From JBGSKV01 sp041740975 (lineage in GTDB: Bacteria; Bdellovibrionota_B; Oligoflexia; Oligoflexales; JALZUQ01): DNA of 64,000 bases. A program made the position numbers and the translations under genes. The DNA lies in contig JBGSKV010000042.1 of assembly GCA_041740975.1 (NCBI GenBank), forward strand, positions 23,075-87,074, written 5' to 3'. A model generated the notes under the pieces. It saw nothing but the letters and a program-made list of their open reading frames with translations. It searched no databases and had not been told where the DNA came from. How positions within the stretch are numbered: the first letter of the stretch is position 1; every line of letters starts with the position of its first letter. Below are positions 45,589-55,834 of the stretch, piece by piece.

Positions 45589-48087
45589 TTAGTGCGCGAC
45601 GGAAACGTTGCCAGCCTTAAGCTCAGCTTCGTTTATCTTGCGTAATTTTTCAAAAAGTACGTCGCCTGCCTTACCTTCTTTACCGCGTTCCGCATCGCTC
45701 CAAGATAATGCATGCATTAAGACTTGGTCCATGTGATCCACGCCGACGATTTCCAAATCTTTGAGAATATTTTTGGGAACATCATCGAGATTCTTAAGGT
45801 TTTCCATCGGGATGATAATTTTCTTTATCCCACCACGATGAGCCGCGTAGACTTTTTCTTTCAAGCCACCGATTGGCAAGATGCGACCACGGAGAGTGAT
45901 CTCGCCAGTCATGGCTACGAAGCGATTTACCGCACGATGTGTCAAAGCACTCGTTAATGCCGTCGCCATACAAGAACCCGCTGAAGGTCCGTCTTTTGGA
46001 ATCGCGCCTTCCGGTAAATGGATATGTATATCAATATGGGCGTAGAAGTCAGGCTCCAGACCCAAGAACTCGGCGCGCGTACGAACATAACTAAGTGCCG
46101 CTTGTGCGGACTCTTGCATAACATCGCCAAGTTTACCGGTGATCTTCAACTGGCCTTTACCAGGTAGAACCGCAACTTCGGCTTCAAGAAGCTCACCACC
46201 GACTGAAGTCCAAGCGAGTCCCGTGCAAATCCCAACTTCATCCACATCACTGCGAATACCGATGCGATATTTACGAGGTCCAAGGTATTTTTCGATGCTT
46301 TGCTCAGAAATCACTTCATTAATTTCAATTTTGATTGGCTTATTGTTAGCCGCTTCATCCGCGGCCGCCTTCTTCACAATCGAATCATTTTTCTTAAGAG
46401 CTTTGCGGGCGACTTTACGGCATACCGAACCGATTTCGCGCTCAAGATTTCGGACGCCTGCTTCGCGGGTGTAATAACGAACGAGTTCTTTGATCGCTTT
46501 CAAATTGAATTTGACGTTCTGGCCGTTCAAACCATTGTCTTCCATCGCGCGTTTCACTAGGTATTGATTAGCAATCGCCAACTTCTCGTCCTCTGTGTAA
46601 CCGGTCAAAGTGATCATCTCGAGACGATCAAGAAGGGGTACGGGAATCGAATGGGTTGAGTTAGCTGTCGCAATGAATAAGACCTTAGAAAGATCATAAT
46701 CAACATCCAAGTAATGATCTTGGAAGTTATTATTTTGCTGGGGATCTAAAACTTCCAAAAGTGCGGCAGAAGGATCGCCTCTGTGGTCACTCGAAAGCTT
46801 ATCCACTTCATCCAACAAAATAACCGGGTTTGAAGTGCTTGCACGTTTCAAAGCCATGATAATTTTGCCAGGCATGGAGCCAATGTACGTACGACGATGA
46901 CCGCGGATCTCAGCTTCATCACGAACGCCGCCAAGGGACATCCGCACAAACTCGCGACCGGTAGCGCGGGCAATACTGCGCGCGAGTGAAGTTTTACCAA
47001 CACCAGGAGGGCCTACCAAACAAAGGATCGGGCCTTTCGGGTTCTCGACAATAGTTGAGACCGATAGATATTCGAGAATTCTGTTTTTTACCTTTACGAG
47101 ACCATAATGATCTTCGTCCAAAACTTTTTCGGCATGAACAATGTCACGAATCTCTTTGGACATCTCGCCCCAAGGAAGGGACAAAACCATATCAATGTAG
47201 TTGCGCACCACGGTTGCTTCTGCAGACATTGGTGACATCATTTTTAATTTGCGAAGTTCTTTTGTTAGTTTTTCTCGCGACTCTGCGCTTAGCTTTTTAG
47301 ACTTAATAAGGTCTTCAAGCTCGCTGAGCTCAGCGCGGCCATCATCGCGATCGCCTAACTCTTTTTGAATCGCCTGCATTTGCTCGTTCAAATAGTACTC
47401 TTTTTGAGTCTTTTCCATCTGACGCTTCACGCGGGCGCGGATTTTCTTTTCCACGCGCATGATTTCGATTTCGGATTGGATGAAACCGTAGAGTTCTTCT
47501 AAGCGCTGACGTGGATCTGTTTCTTCAAGCAGGCGCTGCTTGTCTTGCAGCTTCAAGTTCGACAAATGCGCCACAAGTGTGTCGGCGAGTTTCGACTCGT
47601 TTTCGATGCCGGTGATCGAAAGAAGCATTTCGGGAGCGACACGTTTATTTAAACGAACGTAGTTGTCGAACGCCATTTTTACTGTGCGAACGAGTGCTTC
47701 GTTTTCAATAGATTTTGTTTGTTTTTCTTCGAGCTTCTCAGCTTCGACGTAAAAAACGCGCTTTTCTTCGGTATAGCCGACGATCTTCGCGCGGTATTTA
47801 CCTTCGACGAGAACCTTCACCGTTCCATCAGGAAGGCGAAGCATCTGAACGATTTCAGAAACGGTCCCGACTGTGTAGATTTCGTCTACGGTCGGGTCGT
47901 TAGTTTTGGCTTTGATTTGCGCGGCAAGTAAAATCTCTTGATTCGTAGCTTCCGCTTCTTCCAAAGCTTGGATCGATTTCTCTCGACCTACGAATAAAGG
48001 CACGACTGTTGAAGGAAAAACAAGAATATCGCGCAAGGGAAGTAAAGGTAAGCGGATAGTCTTCTTGTTGGGCGCGTCTCCCTGCAT
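45589..48087 (-). CDS. lon: ATP-dependent protease Lon
   Basis: 832 residues, usual size. Lon N-domain (PLLPLRDILVFPSTVVPLFVGR), AAA+ module with GPPGVGKTSLARSIA, and the Ser-Lys protease domain (PKDGPSAG with catalytic Ser, GGLKEK with catalytic Lys). Degrades damaged and regulatory proteins in the cytoplasm. GAGGAG upstream of ATG. Third in the clpP-clpX-lon order, as in many proteobacteria. Confidence 0.97.
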   Translation of the reverse strand: MQGDAPNKKTIRLPLLPLRDILVFPSTVVPLFVGREKSIQALEEAEATNQEILLAAQIKAKTNDPTVDEIYTVGTVSEIVQMLRLPDGTVKVLVEGKYRAKIVGYTEEKRVFYVEAEKLEEKQTKSIENEALVRTVKMAFDNYVRLNKRVAPEMLLSITGIENESKLADTLVAHLSNLKLQDKQRLLEETDPRQRLEELYGFIQSEIEIMRVEKKIRARVKRQMEKTQKEYYLNEQMQAIQKELGDRDDGRAELSELEDLIKSKKLSAESREKLTKELRKLKMMSPMSAEATVVRNYIDMVLSLPWGEMSKEIRDIVHAEKVLDEDHYGLVKVKNRILEYLSVSTIVENPKGPILCLVGPPGVGKTSLARSIARATGREFVRMSLGGVRDEAEIRGHRRTYIGSMPGKIIMALKRASTSNPVILLDEVDKLSSDHRGDPSAALLEVLDPQQNNNFQDHYLDVDYDLSKVLFIATANSTHSIPVPLLDRLEMITLTGYTEDEKLAIANQYLVKRAMEDNGLNGQNVKFNLKAIKELVRYYTREAGVRNLEREIGSVCRKVARKALKKNDSIVKKAAADEAANNKPIKIEINEVISEQSIEKYLGPRKYRIGIRSDVDEVGICTGLAWTSVGGELLEAEVAVLPGKGQLKITGKLGDVMQESAQAALSYVRTRAEFLGLEPDFYAHIDIHIHLPEGAIPKDGPSAGSCMATALTSALTHRAVNRFVAMTGEITLRGRILPIGGLKEKVYAAHRGGIKKIIIPMENLKNLDDVPKNILKDLEIVGVDHMDQVLMHALSWSDAERGKEGKAGDVLFEKLRKINEAELKAGNVSVAH

Positions 48088-48107
48088 AACTGAGCTCCTC
48101 TTTCCAC

Positions 48108-48151
48108 AACCTGATTTTTGAGTATAAGATTATTCTACCCTAATTCAGGTT
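48108..48151 (-). promoter_or_regulatory. Candidate lon promoter/operator
   Basis: Inverted repeat AACCTGA / TCAGGTT (30 nt apart) encloses, on the minus strand, TAGAAT/TATACT-like -10 sequences in the clpX-lon gap. Could be an operator for a regulator of lon; no match to a known site is claimed. Confidence 0.3.
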
Positions 48152-48171
48152 TTGCGCGCACCACTAAATCT

Positions 48172-49473
48172 CTATTTCTTAGGAACGGCACCAAATTCAT
48201 GTTGCGACGCAGATGCAGCCTTTTCCTTCGGATGTTCATTTTCAGAGCGGTAGACGAGGATTGGTTCGGATTTACCGCCGATCACTTCCTCAGTCACAAT
48301 ACACTCTTTCAAATTCTTGATACTTGGCATTTCGTACATAACATCAAGCATGGATTGCTCAATGATCGAACGTAGACCCCGAGCACCCGTCTTCCGTTGA
48401 ATAGCTTCTTTGACCACCGCTAACAAAGCCCCGTCCGTAAACTTCAACTCGACATTTTCGAATTCAAATAATTTTTCGAACTGCTTGACGATGGCATTTT
48501 TAGGTTTTGTCAAAATAGCCATCAAAGCCTCTTCATCTAGCTCACTTAGGGTACAGACGACCGGCAATCGACCCAAAAACTCGGGGATCATACCGTACTT
48601 CATCAAGTCTTCAGTGCGGGTCTGCGCTAGTAGCTTATTGACGTCTTTGTCTTTCTTGACATTAAAATCCGCACCGAAACCCATGGTCGAAACTTCGACG
48701 CGTTGGCTAATGATGGATTCAAGACCGGCAAATGCACCACCGCAAATGAAAAGAATATTGCTGGTGTCGATTTGCAAGAATTCTTGCTGTGGATGCTTAC
48801 GACCACCTCGAGGAGGGACGTTGGCAATGGTACCTTCGATGATTTTTAAAAGCGCTTGCTGAACGCCTTCACCGGATACGTCACGAGTGATGGACGGGTT
48901 GTCACCTTTACGAGAAATTTTGTCAATCTCGTCGATATAGCAAATCCCTTTTTGGGCTAGCTCGACATCGTAGTCAGCAGCTTGCAAGAGGTTCAAGATA
49001 ATGTTTTCGACGTCTTCACCAACATAACCCGCTTCGGTTAAGTTAGTAGCATCAGAGATAGTGAAAGGTACCTGAAGAATGCGCGCCAGAGTCTGCGCCA
49101 ATAGTGTTTTACCGCTACCAGTTGGTCCAATCAAAAGGATGTTGGACTTCGCAAGCTCGATATCATCATTACTGTTACTTTTCTTTGATTCGATTCGTTT
49201 ATAGTGGTTGTGCACCGCCACTGCCAACACTTTTTTTGCGCGGTCCTGGCCAATAATATATTCGTCCAAAATCTTACGAATGTCTTTTGGCTTGGGAACA
49301 ACGCCCGTTGGGCTGAGTAGTTCTTCTTTCTCAACTTCTTCCGCAATAATATCGTTACAAAGCTGAATGCACTCGTCACAAATGTAGACGTTTGGCCCGG
49401 CGATGAGTTTTCTCACCTCACGTTGGCTTTTCGCGCAAAAACTGCAACTTAAACCGCTTTCTTTACCTGCCAT
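48172..49473 (-). CDS. clpX: ClpXP unfoldase ClpX
   Basis: 433 residues. N-terminal zinc-binding domain (CSFCAKSQ ... CDECIQLC), Walker A GPTGSGKT, Walker B CYIDEIDK, pore-loop GYVGEDVE and GFGADF, sensor II GARGLRSI. Feeds substrates to ClpP. AT-rich C-terminal tail ends AVPKK. 40 nt after clpP. Confidence 0.97.
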   Translation of the reverse strand: MAGKESGLSCSFCAKSQREVRKLIAGPNVYICDECIQLCNDIIAEEVEKEELLSPTGVVPKPKDIRKILDEYIIGQDRAKKVLAVAVHNHYKRIESKKSNSNDDIELAKSNILLIGPTGSGKTLLAQTLARILQVPFTISDATNLTEAGYVGEDVENIILNLLQAADYDVELAQKGICYIDEIDKISRKGDNPSITRDVSGEGVQQALLKIIEGTIANVPPRGGRKHPQQEFLQIDTSNILFICGGAFAGLESIISQRVEVSTMGFGADFNVKKDKDVNKLLAQTRTEDLMKYGMIPEFLGRLPVVCTLSELDEEALMAILTKPKNAIVKQFEKLFEFENVELKFTDGALLAVVKEAIQRKTGARGLRSIIEQSMLDVMYEMPSIKNLKECIVTEEVIGGKSEPILVYRSENEHPKEKAASASQHEFGAVPKK

Positions 49474-49513
49474 TTGAGGAGCTCCTTATAACTGGCTCAT
49501 TAAGAATTAAAAA

Positions 49514-50125
49514 TTATTCGTTATAGCCAGTTGGTTCTTTCGCTACTGTACCTTCTAGAACTTCGTCCACTAATCCGTATTTTACAGCTTCTTCAGCTGA
49601 CATATAGAGATCACGGTCGGAGTCTTTCATAATCTGTTCTTTCTTCTTACCCGTATGTTTCGCCAGAAGCTCCGACATACGATCTTTCATTTTAATAATT
49701 TCTGATGCTTGGATATGGATATCCGAAGCTTGCCCCGTTGCACCACCCATGGGTTGGTGAATCATGACGCGTGCGTTCGGTAGAATGTAGCGTTTGCCTT
49801 TTGTTCCCGAAGCTAACAACCACGCACCCATACTCGCGCATTGTCCAATACAATACGTGCGAATATTTGGCCGAACGAGTTGCATCGCATCGTAAATCGC
49901 TAATCCAGCCGTTACGGAACCACCTGGCGAATTAATATAAAAATGAATATCTTTGTCAGGTGCTTGGCTTTCCAAAAATAATAACTGCGCGACAATCACG
50001 TTGGCGACTTCGTCATAGACCGGAGTGCCAAGAAAAATAATTCTTTCTTTTAATAGTCTTGAATAAATATCCCAAGAACGCTCACCACGGTTCGTGGTCT
50101 CGACAACGATGGGCACGAGAGCCAT
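49514..50125 (-). CDS. clpP: ClpP protease subunit
   Basis: 203 residues. Catalytic Ser98 in CASMGAWLL (commonly AASMGA; the Cys next to it is a mild variant), His123 in MIHQPMGG, and the Asp in DSDRDLYMSAEEA. Gly-rich SPGGSVTAGLAIYD is intact. No trigger factor gene precedes it within the window. Confidence 0.97.
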   Translation of the reverse strand: MALVPIVVETTNRGERSWDIYSRLLKERIIFLGTPVYDEVANVIVAQLLFLESQAPDKDIHFYINSPGGSVTAGLAIYDAMQLVRPNIRTYCIGQCASMGAWLLASGTKGKRYILPNARVMIHQPMGGATGQASDIHIQASEIIKMKDRMSELLAKHTGKKKEQIMKDSDRDLYMSAEEAVKYGLVDEVLEGTVAKEPTGYNE

Positions 50126-50382
50126 AAAATCCCCTTTGCATCTAAGACACTAACAAGTTCCAACTAACCGGCTCAATTGGGCTTTTTAACCATATGCCAG
50201 CTAAACCAACCTGACAAGCAGGCTGCCCAAGGTGTCATCGACACAAGATAAGCATTCTTTAACGACATTCAAGGGCACTAAGCGGTGTAATGTGTCATTT
50301 TAATTGTTTAACGAATAGTATTGAGGAGATAGTGCCTGGCGCAAAAAGTGCCATCACCATCTTGAGCGAGAGTGGCTTTGGC

Positions 50383-51258
50383 TCAGGATAACGAAAAAAC
50401 TTTGGCTATGAGGGCATCGTTCTCACGAGTGACCGGAACTAGCGGGGCTCGCAAAACGTTCTTGCACAAGCCCTTTAACGCGAGTGCCGATTTGAGAGGA
50501 CCAGGATTGGATTCGCAGGCCAATGCTTCGAACATCGGAGCTAACTTGTCGTGCATAACTTGGGCATCATCGTATTTGCCCTGCCAGAAGGACTTCGTCA
50601 TCTCTACAAAAGGTTTCGGCAAAATGTTGGTGATCACACTGATGACACCGCGAGCGCCAACCGCCAAACTTGGCAAATAGGTCGGATCATCACCGGAAAG
50701 AAGAACGGCCGAACATGCCCGCTTCGCTGCCCCGAAAAAAACGATGTCACCTGTCGCCTCTTTTACGGCGGCGACATTTTTGATGGACGTCACTTGCTGA
50801 ATCTGCGGAATCGTCAGCCTTTGTCCCGTGCGGCTCGGCACGTGGTACAGACAAATCGGCAAGGATGTGGCATTTCCTATAGTTTCATAATGAAGCATCA
50901 AACCATTTAAAGTTGGTTTGTTGTAAGGTGGTGTGACCACTAAGAGGCTATCGGCTCCCGCATCAGCCGCCAGTTTTGCGAGTTCAACGGACTGTCTCGT
51001 ACTGCTGCCGCCGACATTAGCCATGACACGAACGTTATCGCCAAGAAATGCTTTGGCTTTGCGAATGAGGGCTAATTTTTCTTGTGCTGTTAGAGTGGAG
51101 CCTTCGCCGGTCGAACCTGCAATGACAACACCAGTGACTCCTGCGTCCTTTTGCAATTGAAGCAAACCTTCAAAAGCTGACCAATCGATTTCATCGGACT
51201 CAAGAAACGGCGTAATGAGCGCCGTCCAAACGCCATCGAATTCAGTTGAGCTAGGCAT
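50383..51258 (-). CDS. dapA: 4-hydroxy-tetrahydrodipicolinate synthase
   Basis: 291 residues. Class I aldolase that starts the lysine/diaminopimelate branch. GSTGEGSTL, LYHVPSRTG (Y138) and the Schiff-base Lys in AAVKEATGD (K166) are intact. Starts at the base after the stop of the lipoprotein gene. Confidence 0.96.
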   Translation of the reverse strand: MPSSTEFDGVWTALITPFLESDEIDWSAFEGLLQLQKDAGVTGVVIAGSTGEGSTLTAQEKLALIRKAKAFLGDNVRVMANVGGSSTRQSVELAKLAADAGADSLLVVTPPYNKPTLNGLMLHYETIGNATSLPICLYHVPSRTGQRLTIPQIQQVTSIKNVAAVKEATGDIVFFGAAKRACSAVLLSGDDPTYLPSLAVGARGVISVITNILPKPFVEMTKSFWQGKYDDAQVMHDKLAPMFEALACESNPGPLKSALALKGLCKNVLRAPLVPVTRENDALIAKVFSLS

Positions 51259-51906
51259 TTATTTTGATGCTTCCATGGCTTTAATTTGAAAAGCGTCATC
51301 CAAAGAATTTTCCGCTTTGCGCGACTCATTCCAGGCGCCGTTCGGCGAAAAATATCCCTGCGCTTTATAACGCTGAGCGGGCAAGCCATTTTTAACCCGG
51401 GCAGTCGCCATTCGTCTTTCGCATGCTTCTCGATGTTTGCCAATAGTTTTAGTCATGTCTTTCAAACTTTTAGAAAGGTCACGCTCTTGCTTAAGTCGAT
51501 CCAAGTAAAACTCGCGCTTGACGAATTTAATCTCGCCCGCTTTCGTCAGACCGAATTGCTCGCGAACTTCTGATGCCGATTTCAAGTTATCGACCTCTGC
51601 GATAGGATCGACTTCACCAGATCCCCCTAAGCGAGAATCCGCCAAATCATTGCGGCATGTTTTCAACAAAAAATGCTCATGCTTCATGTCGTCTTCGAGT
51701 TTCTGATTGGCCCACTGCACTTGTCGAAGTTCGTCGGCTGCCGTCGACTCTTCTTGCACAATGAGTTCACCATCTTTGTTCAAGCCAACACTTGAATTGC
51801 CAAAGCTGCCCTTCTTATCCAACTCAGTATCAATCTCTTCGACTTTGTGTGGGTTGGTCGTACATCCCGCGACACTCATAAAAACTGCGATCATCAAGAT
51901 TTTCAT
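51259..51906 (-). CDS. Lipoprotein, unknown, upstream of dapA
   Basis: About 215 residues; ATG 51906 is preferred over 51912 because GGGG stands 7 nt upstream. Lipobox SVAGC. Mature part is charged and helical, probably with coiled-coil segments (LKQERDLSKSLKDMTKTIGK). No recognised domain. Zero-gap with dapA suggests co-transcription. Confidence 0.72.
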   Translation of the reverse strand: MKILMIAVFMSVAGCTTNPHKVEEIDTELDKKGSFGNSSVGLNKDGELIVQEESTAADELRQVQWANQKLEDDMKHEHFLLKTCRNDLADSRLGGSGEVDPIAEVDNLKSASEVREQFGLTKAGEIKFVKREFYLDRLKQERDLSKSLKDMTKTIGKHREACERRMATARVKNGLPAQRYKAQGYFSPNGAWNESRKAENSLDDAFQIKAMEASK

Positions 51907-51995
51907 TTTCATACCCCAGTGTTACAACTATACTTACATTTCAGATTAGCCTAACATTGTCCATATTAATGGACGTTGTGATTCCCAGTTAACGG

Positions 51996-52052
51996 TGGGG
52001 ATCTCATAGAAGATCCTAACGGCGCTCCGCGCCTCAGGATATTCTTTTCTTC
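51996..52052. repeat. Degenerate intergenic repeat with small hairpin
   Basis: ggggatctcatagaagatcctaacggcgctccgcgcctcagg: contains a gatcct / aggat pair and ggcgctccgcgcc palindrome. A distant relative of the dispersed repeat; it is in the divergent promoter region of the lipoprotein and AI-2E genes. Confidence 0.35.
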
Positions 52053-52091
52053 CCTATCGTTCAGAAAAGAATAGTTTAGTGTGGTAAAAAT

Positions 52092-53126
52092 ATGCAAGCA
52101 AGTCTAAAAAATCGTCTTGACCCCATGAATGTCGTCGCCGCCTCGACAGCATTGATAGCCTTGATCGTCATATCAGCGGCACTATCTTACGCGAAAGGTA
52201 TTCTGGTGCCTTTCGTGCTAGCCCTTTTTATCTCGTTTAGCGTCTTGCCTCTTGTAAACTACCTACAAGCTAAGTCCCGCGTTCCCCATATTGCTGCCGT
52301 TTTTTTAACCCTGGCAATTGTCTTAACGATGGTGATTCTGATTTGCATTCTTGCCAGCGGAAATGTTCGCACATTTTTGAGTAACTCGGATGGCTACAAA
52401 GCCCAGCTTCTCATCGTGGTTGAGCAAGGAATTGAATATCTACAAGCAAAAGGAATAGCGATTCAAAAAGCTGACGTATTAAAATCCATTCAAGACACTC
52501 CCCTTTTTCCCATGTTGCGCGAAACCGCCTCGAAAGTTTTAACGCTTGGCATGAATGCGCTACTCGTCGCCATCTTCGTCATGTTTATGTTGACCGGCAA
52601 AGAACGCGCCCTCCCGGCAAGTGGAATTTGGGAAAAAATCGGAACCAATATTCGCGTCTATTTATGGACTAAATTTGTAAGCTCGTTCGTCACGGGAGTT
52701 TTGACGGCCATCGTCCTAGCTATATTGGGGTTACCGATGTCGATCATGTTTGGCGTCATAGCTTTTATTTTGAACTACATTCCCACTGTTGGATCCATTG
52801 TCGCGGTACTGCTGCCGGCACCCATAGCTTTTATTTATTTTCGGAATCCCGTCACTGCAAGTCTTTGCGTACTCGTTCCGAGTTCTATTCATCTCATTAT
52901 TGGAAACATCATCGAGCCGAAATATGTTGGTGATGCGCTCGATTTGCATCCCGTTACCATTCTTTTATCACTGATGTTTTGGGGCCTTTTATGGGGAGTT
53001 CCGGGCATGGTTCTAGCAACCCCTCTTTGCGTTATCTTCAAATTGTTTTTGGAACAGTTTAACCAGACGCAGCCGCTGGCGAAACTCATGTCAGGACGAA
53101 TCCGAGAAGCGCTAGAGTTTATTTGA
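52092..53126 (+). CDS. AI-2E/PerM-family transporter
   Basis: 344 residues with about eight hydrophobic helices. The C-terminal half has the family pattern NYIPTVGSIVAVLLP, IHLIIGNIIEPKYVGD, LHPVTILLSLMFWGLLWGVPGMVLATP. Members export varied small molecules or ions; the autoinducer role is proven only for few. First of three plus-strand genes. Confidence 0.9.
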   Translation: MQASLKNRLDPMNVVAASTALIALIVISAALSYAKGILVPFVLALFISFSVLPLVNYLQAKSRVPHIAAVFLTLAIVLTMVILICILASGNVRTFLSNSDGYKAQLLIVVEQGIEYLQAKGIAIQKADVLKSIQDTPLFPMLRETASKVLTLGMNALLVAIFVMFMLTGKERALPASGIWEKIGTNIRVYLWTKFVSSFVTGVLTAIVLAILGLPMSIMFGVIAFILNYIPTVGSIVAVLLPAPIAFIYFRNPVTASLCVLVPSSIHLIIGNIIEPKYVGDALDLHPVTILLSLMFWGLLWGVPGMVLATPLCVIFKLFLEQFNQTQPLAKLMSGRIREALEFI

Positions 53127-53139
53127 AGGCGGGTTTGCC

Positions 53140-53454
53140 ATGCATAATTATCTTTATCTCACTATCGCCATCATCGCTGAAGTCGTCGCAACGACAGCAC
53201 TGAAAGCAAGCTTTAGTTTTACAAAACTTACCCCCAGCATCATCGCTATCGTCGGCTATTGTTGTGCGTTTTATTCACTATCGTTTGCATTGCGAACGAT
53301 ACCGGCCGGAGTGGCTTATGCTATCTGGTCGGGGTTTGGGATTATTTTGATCTCTCTAGCGGACTATATGCTATTCGGCCAAAAGCTTTCCTGGACCGCT
53401 TATTTGGGTTTAGTTCTTATTATTTCCGGAACGGCTATCGTTCATGTAAAGTAA
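53140..53454 (+). CDS. Small multidrug resistance (SMR) transporter
   Basis: 104 residues with four helices. The essential Glu14 (IIAEVVATTALK) and GVAYAIWSGFG are intact, as in EmrE/SugE. Proton-coupled efflux of cations or guanidinium. 13 nt after the AI-2E gene. Confidence 0.94.
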   Translation: MHNYLYLTIAIIAEVVATTALKASFSFTKLTPSIIAIVGYCCAFYSLSFALRTIPAGVAYAIWSGFGIILISLADYMLFGQKLSWTAYLGLVLIISGTAIVHVK

Positions 53455-53479
53455 ATAAGTCAAAAACAAGGATGCCTTT

Positions 53480-53977
53480 ATGATGCAATCAACTTTACTA
53501 AAAAAAATGGCGATCATTTTAGCCAGTCTTTTGTTTGTCAGCTGCGGCGACGACAATTCAAATCGCAGCAATCAAAATCCAGGAATAGATTTGACGCGCA
53601 GCTCGCCCATACCCACTTTAGATGAAGTCGAACATGTGACTTTTTTTTACAGCGTCATGAATGACGAGTCGGCCTCGGAACCTTTCAGCAAGCACGCTGT
53701 TATAATTGAAAGTAGAGAAAAAATTAAACTGATCCTTGGGTCGATCAAAGTCATCAAAGGCGAGCGTATGAAATTCACCGGCATGTTGCCTTACGGATTC
53801 GTGGACTTCGTAAGAAAAGATGGAAAAACCGTTTCTACTTTTTTTGTAAAAAACAATCAGCTTGATGTCTCGCAATGGGGTCAACTCTACGTTGGCGACG
53901 AACTTTACAAATTAGCCTGCGAATATAGCTCTGCTGCTGAAAGACGCCCTATAGATGTTTTGAAGTTAAATGAATGA
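53480..53977 (+). CDS. Lipoprotein, unknown
   Basis: 165 residues, AAGGA 7 nt upstream of the ATG. Lipobox FVSC. No recognised domain. Ends 3 nt from the stop of the convergent CHASE2 protein gene. Confidence 0.75.
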   Translation: MMQSTLLKKMAIILASLLFVSCGDDNSNRSNQNPGIDLTRSSPIPTLDEVEHVTFFYSVMNDESASEPFSKHAVIIESREKIKLILGSIKVIKGERMKFTGMLPYGFVDFVRKDGKTVSTFFVKNNQLDVSQWGQLYVGDELYKLACEYSSAAERRPIDVLKLNE

Positions 53978-53980
53978 TCT

Positions 53981-55834
53981 TTAAGTTAGGGTCAGCTTAT
54001 AACAAACCTGTCCCTTACTTTCATGGTAAATCAACCCCATATAAGACAACATGAATAGCTTTGCGTAGTCCTGGCAAATCTCCCCGTAAAAATCGACTGC
54101 ACTGGCTGATGTTACTGCTGGCACGTAAACTCTCAGTATGTAGAAGTTCTTATCATCTATTTCAAGATTGCAATGCATCAGAGTAGGCCCTTGCCGCTGG
54201 TGATGGATCACCGCCAAGCTAGCCATGAAAAGAACCAGACCCTTATGATCGCAGCGGAAAGGCAGTTCGGCGTTATCCAAATTTTCATCGCTCAACTGCG
54301 ATGACGCCGGAAGATTCATTTTGCGTAATAGGCCGTTGCCAAACTTGTTATTAAAATCGTCCGAAATATTCTGAAGGCGAACACTCTCGCCATCAACTCC
54401 ACCATCTCGGAGTCGAATAGTCGCCAAAATAATCTGAACAGCTAAGCTTAACTTACTCGTTAAGTGCACACATCGACTTACATCTTCTTCTGCCGGAGAT
54501 CCCTTCGAAAACGACTGAAGTAGCTCGACCATTCCCTGTAATTTGGCAACAGGTGTATTCAAATTATGACTGACCAGAGATATAAAATTACCTTTTAAAT
54601 CTGCAGCGAAATCAATCGCCTTCTTACGCTCTTGAATTCGGGAGCGAATATAAATCTCGTAGGAAATTTTCAAGAATCCCGCCGTGACAAGCGTAAGAAA
54701 GCTGCAGTAAAGAATGAAAAAAGGCGGAATATAAAACTGAACATATCGCAATGCTAAAAAATCAACCGTGATAAGAGTGGCCGCAGAAATGAGAAAGACA
54801 CTCAAACCGAGGTTCGCGCCAAAGCTAAAGGTTAGTACGACTAGGACGATGCAAAGCAGTGCCGCTGCAACGACAACGATATTCCAAGGCAAAACACTCA
54901 CCATATGATTGGAGTAATGCATGGCGGCTATCTGAGCCCAAAAGGTATGAAGTGGGGTTTGGTTACCATATTTGCCCGAATCCTTCAGGTTGAAGGTTGT
55001 CGTGGCGCCAACCAGTGAGACCCCATTCCAAAGGTTCACTTGGGCTGTCTTAGGCACATCCCGACCGATAAATACGATACGGTCTCTGAACTTTTCGCCA
55101 TGATCGTCCAAATTTTTTGGAGAAACCCTGACCAACTCTTCTGGCGACGGCAAGTTTAGAATGAAGTTTGGATATATAGTCGAGAAGCTCCTAGTGATCG
55201 CTAAGTGCGGTGGTGGCCCGATTTGCGCTGAAATTTCGTTGAGCATAACCTGGATAACCCAATCATCCCACTTCGTGACATAAGGGCAGGTTTGCAAAAT
55301 CGCCGAACAAATCTCATCATCTAAAAGAGTAGAATGAGCCTTTAGTTCTTTCGGAAGTTTAAACTCACCTGTAACGGGATATCCGAGTATAACGGACTTG
55401 GGGCTTCCTATACTTTTCATTTCATCAATTAAGGGTCCGTAATCCGCATCCTCGGGCTCTATGCCTTCGTGGGCCATTGGCAACCAACGCAAGATGATGA
55501 GACGCGGTTTATGTCTCCATACTTTGCGAAGAATCGCGGCGTATTCTTCAATATTGATGTCGCCAACCCCGTTGCGCCTGTTGCTACGCATGTAGGCCAA
55601 TTCTTCTTCTCCAATGTCTACGACAGTAACCGGGACATCTGCGCTCAACTTATATCCGCCGCCATAAATCAAAATATTCTCAAGTAAAAAATTATCGGCT
55701 TTGCCCGCAAGGTTGCCGTGAATGGGTCCGCTGAAGATAAAATAACTAAAACTTCCGGTTATAAACAATGCCAAGAATATGGGAGCAAACACCCCTATAA
55801 TCCATCGCACTCGCTTCACTGACGTTTTTATCAT
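53981..55834 (-). CDS. CHASE2 sensor kinase retaining the His box but lacking ATPase motifs
   Basis: 617 residues. One N-terminal transmembrane helix, CHASE2-like periplasmic domain (about 45-310, VTVVDIGEEELAY then DRIVFIG), three helices (about 315-395), and a DHp-like segment LVSHNLNTPVAKL with H423. The following C-terminal domain keeps a beta/alpha pattern of HATPase_c size but has no N box, no DxGxG and no GxGLGL. It should be phosphorylatable but not able to bind ATP. Its ATG overlaps the stop of the partner gene (ATGA). Confidence 0.85.
   Translation of the reverse strand: MIKTSVKRVRWIIGVFAPIFLALFITGSFSYFIFSGPIHGNLAGKADNFLLENILIYGGGYKLSADVPVTVVDIGEEELAYMRSNRRNGVGDINIEEYAAILRKVWRHKPRLIILRWLPMAHEGIEPEDADYGPLIDEMKSIGSPKSVILGYPVTGEFKLPKELKAHSTLLDDEICSAILQTCPYVTKWDDWVIQVMLNEISAQIGPPPHLAITRSFSTIYPNFILNLPSPEELVRVSPKNLDDHGEKFRDRIVFIGRDVPKTAQVNLWNGVSLVGATTTFNLKDSGKYGNQTPLHTFWAQIAAMHYSNHMVSVLPWNIVVVAAALLCIVLVVLTFSFGANLGLSVFLISAATLITVDFLALRYVQFYIPPFFILYCSFLTLVTAGFLKISYEIYIRSRIQERKKAIDFAADLKGNFISLVSHNLNTPVAKLQGMVELLQSFSKGSPAEEDVSRCVHLTSKLSLAVQIILATIRLRDGGVDGESVRLQNISDDFNNKFGNGLLRKMNLPASSQLSDENLDNAELPFRCDHKGLVLFMASLAVIHHQRQGPTLMHCNLEIDDKNFYILRVYVPAVTSASAVDFYGEICQDYAKLFMLSYMGLIYHESKGQVCYKLTLT

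Noticed and set aside
48410..48862. 150-codon plus-strand ORF
   Set aside because: Antisense shadow of clpX.
50126..50382. clpP-dapA gap as an RNA gene
   Set aside because: No tRNA-like or known RNA fold visible; probably the clpP promoter region.
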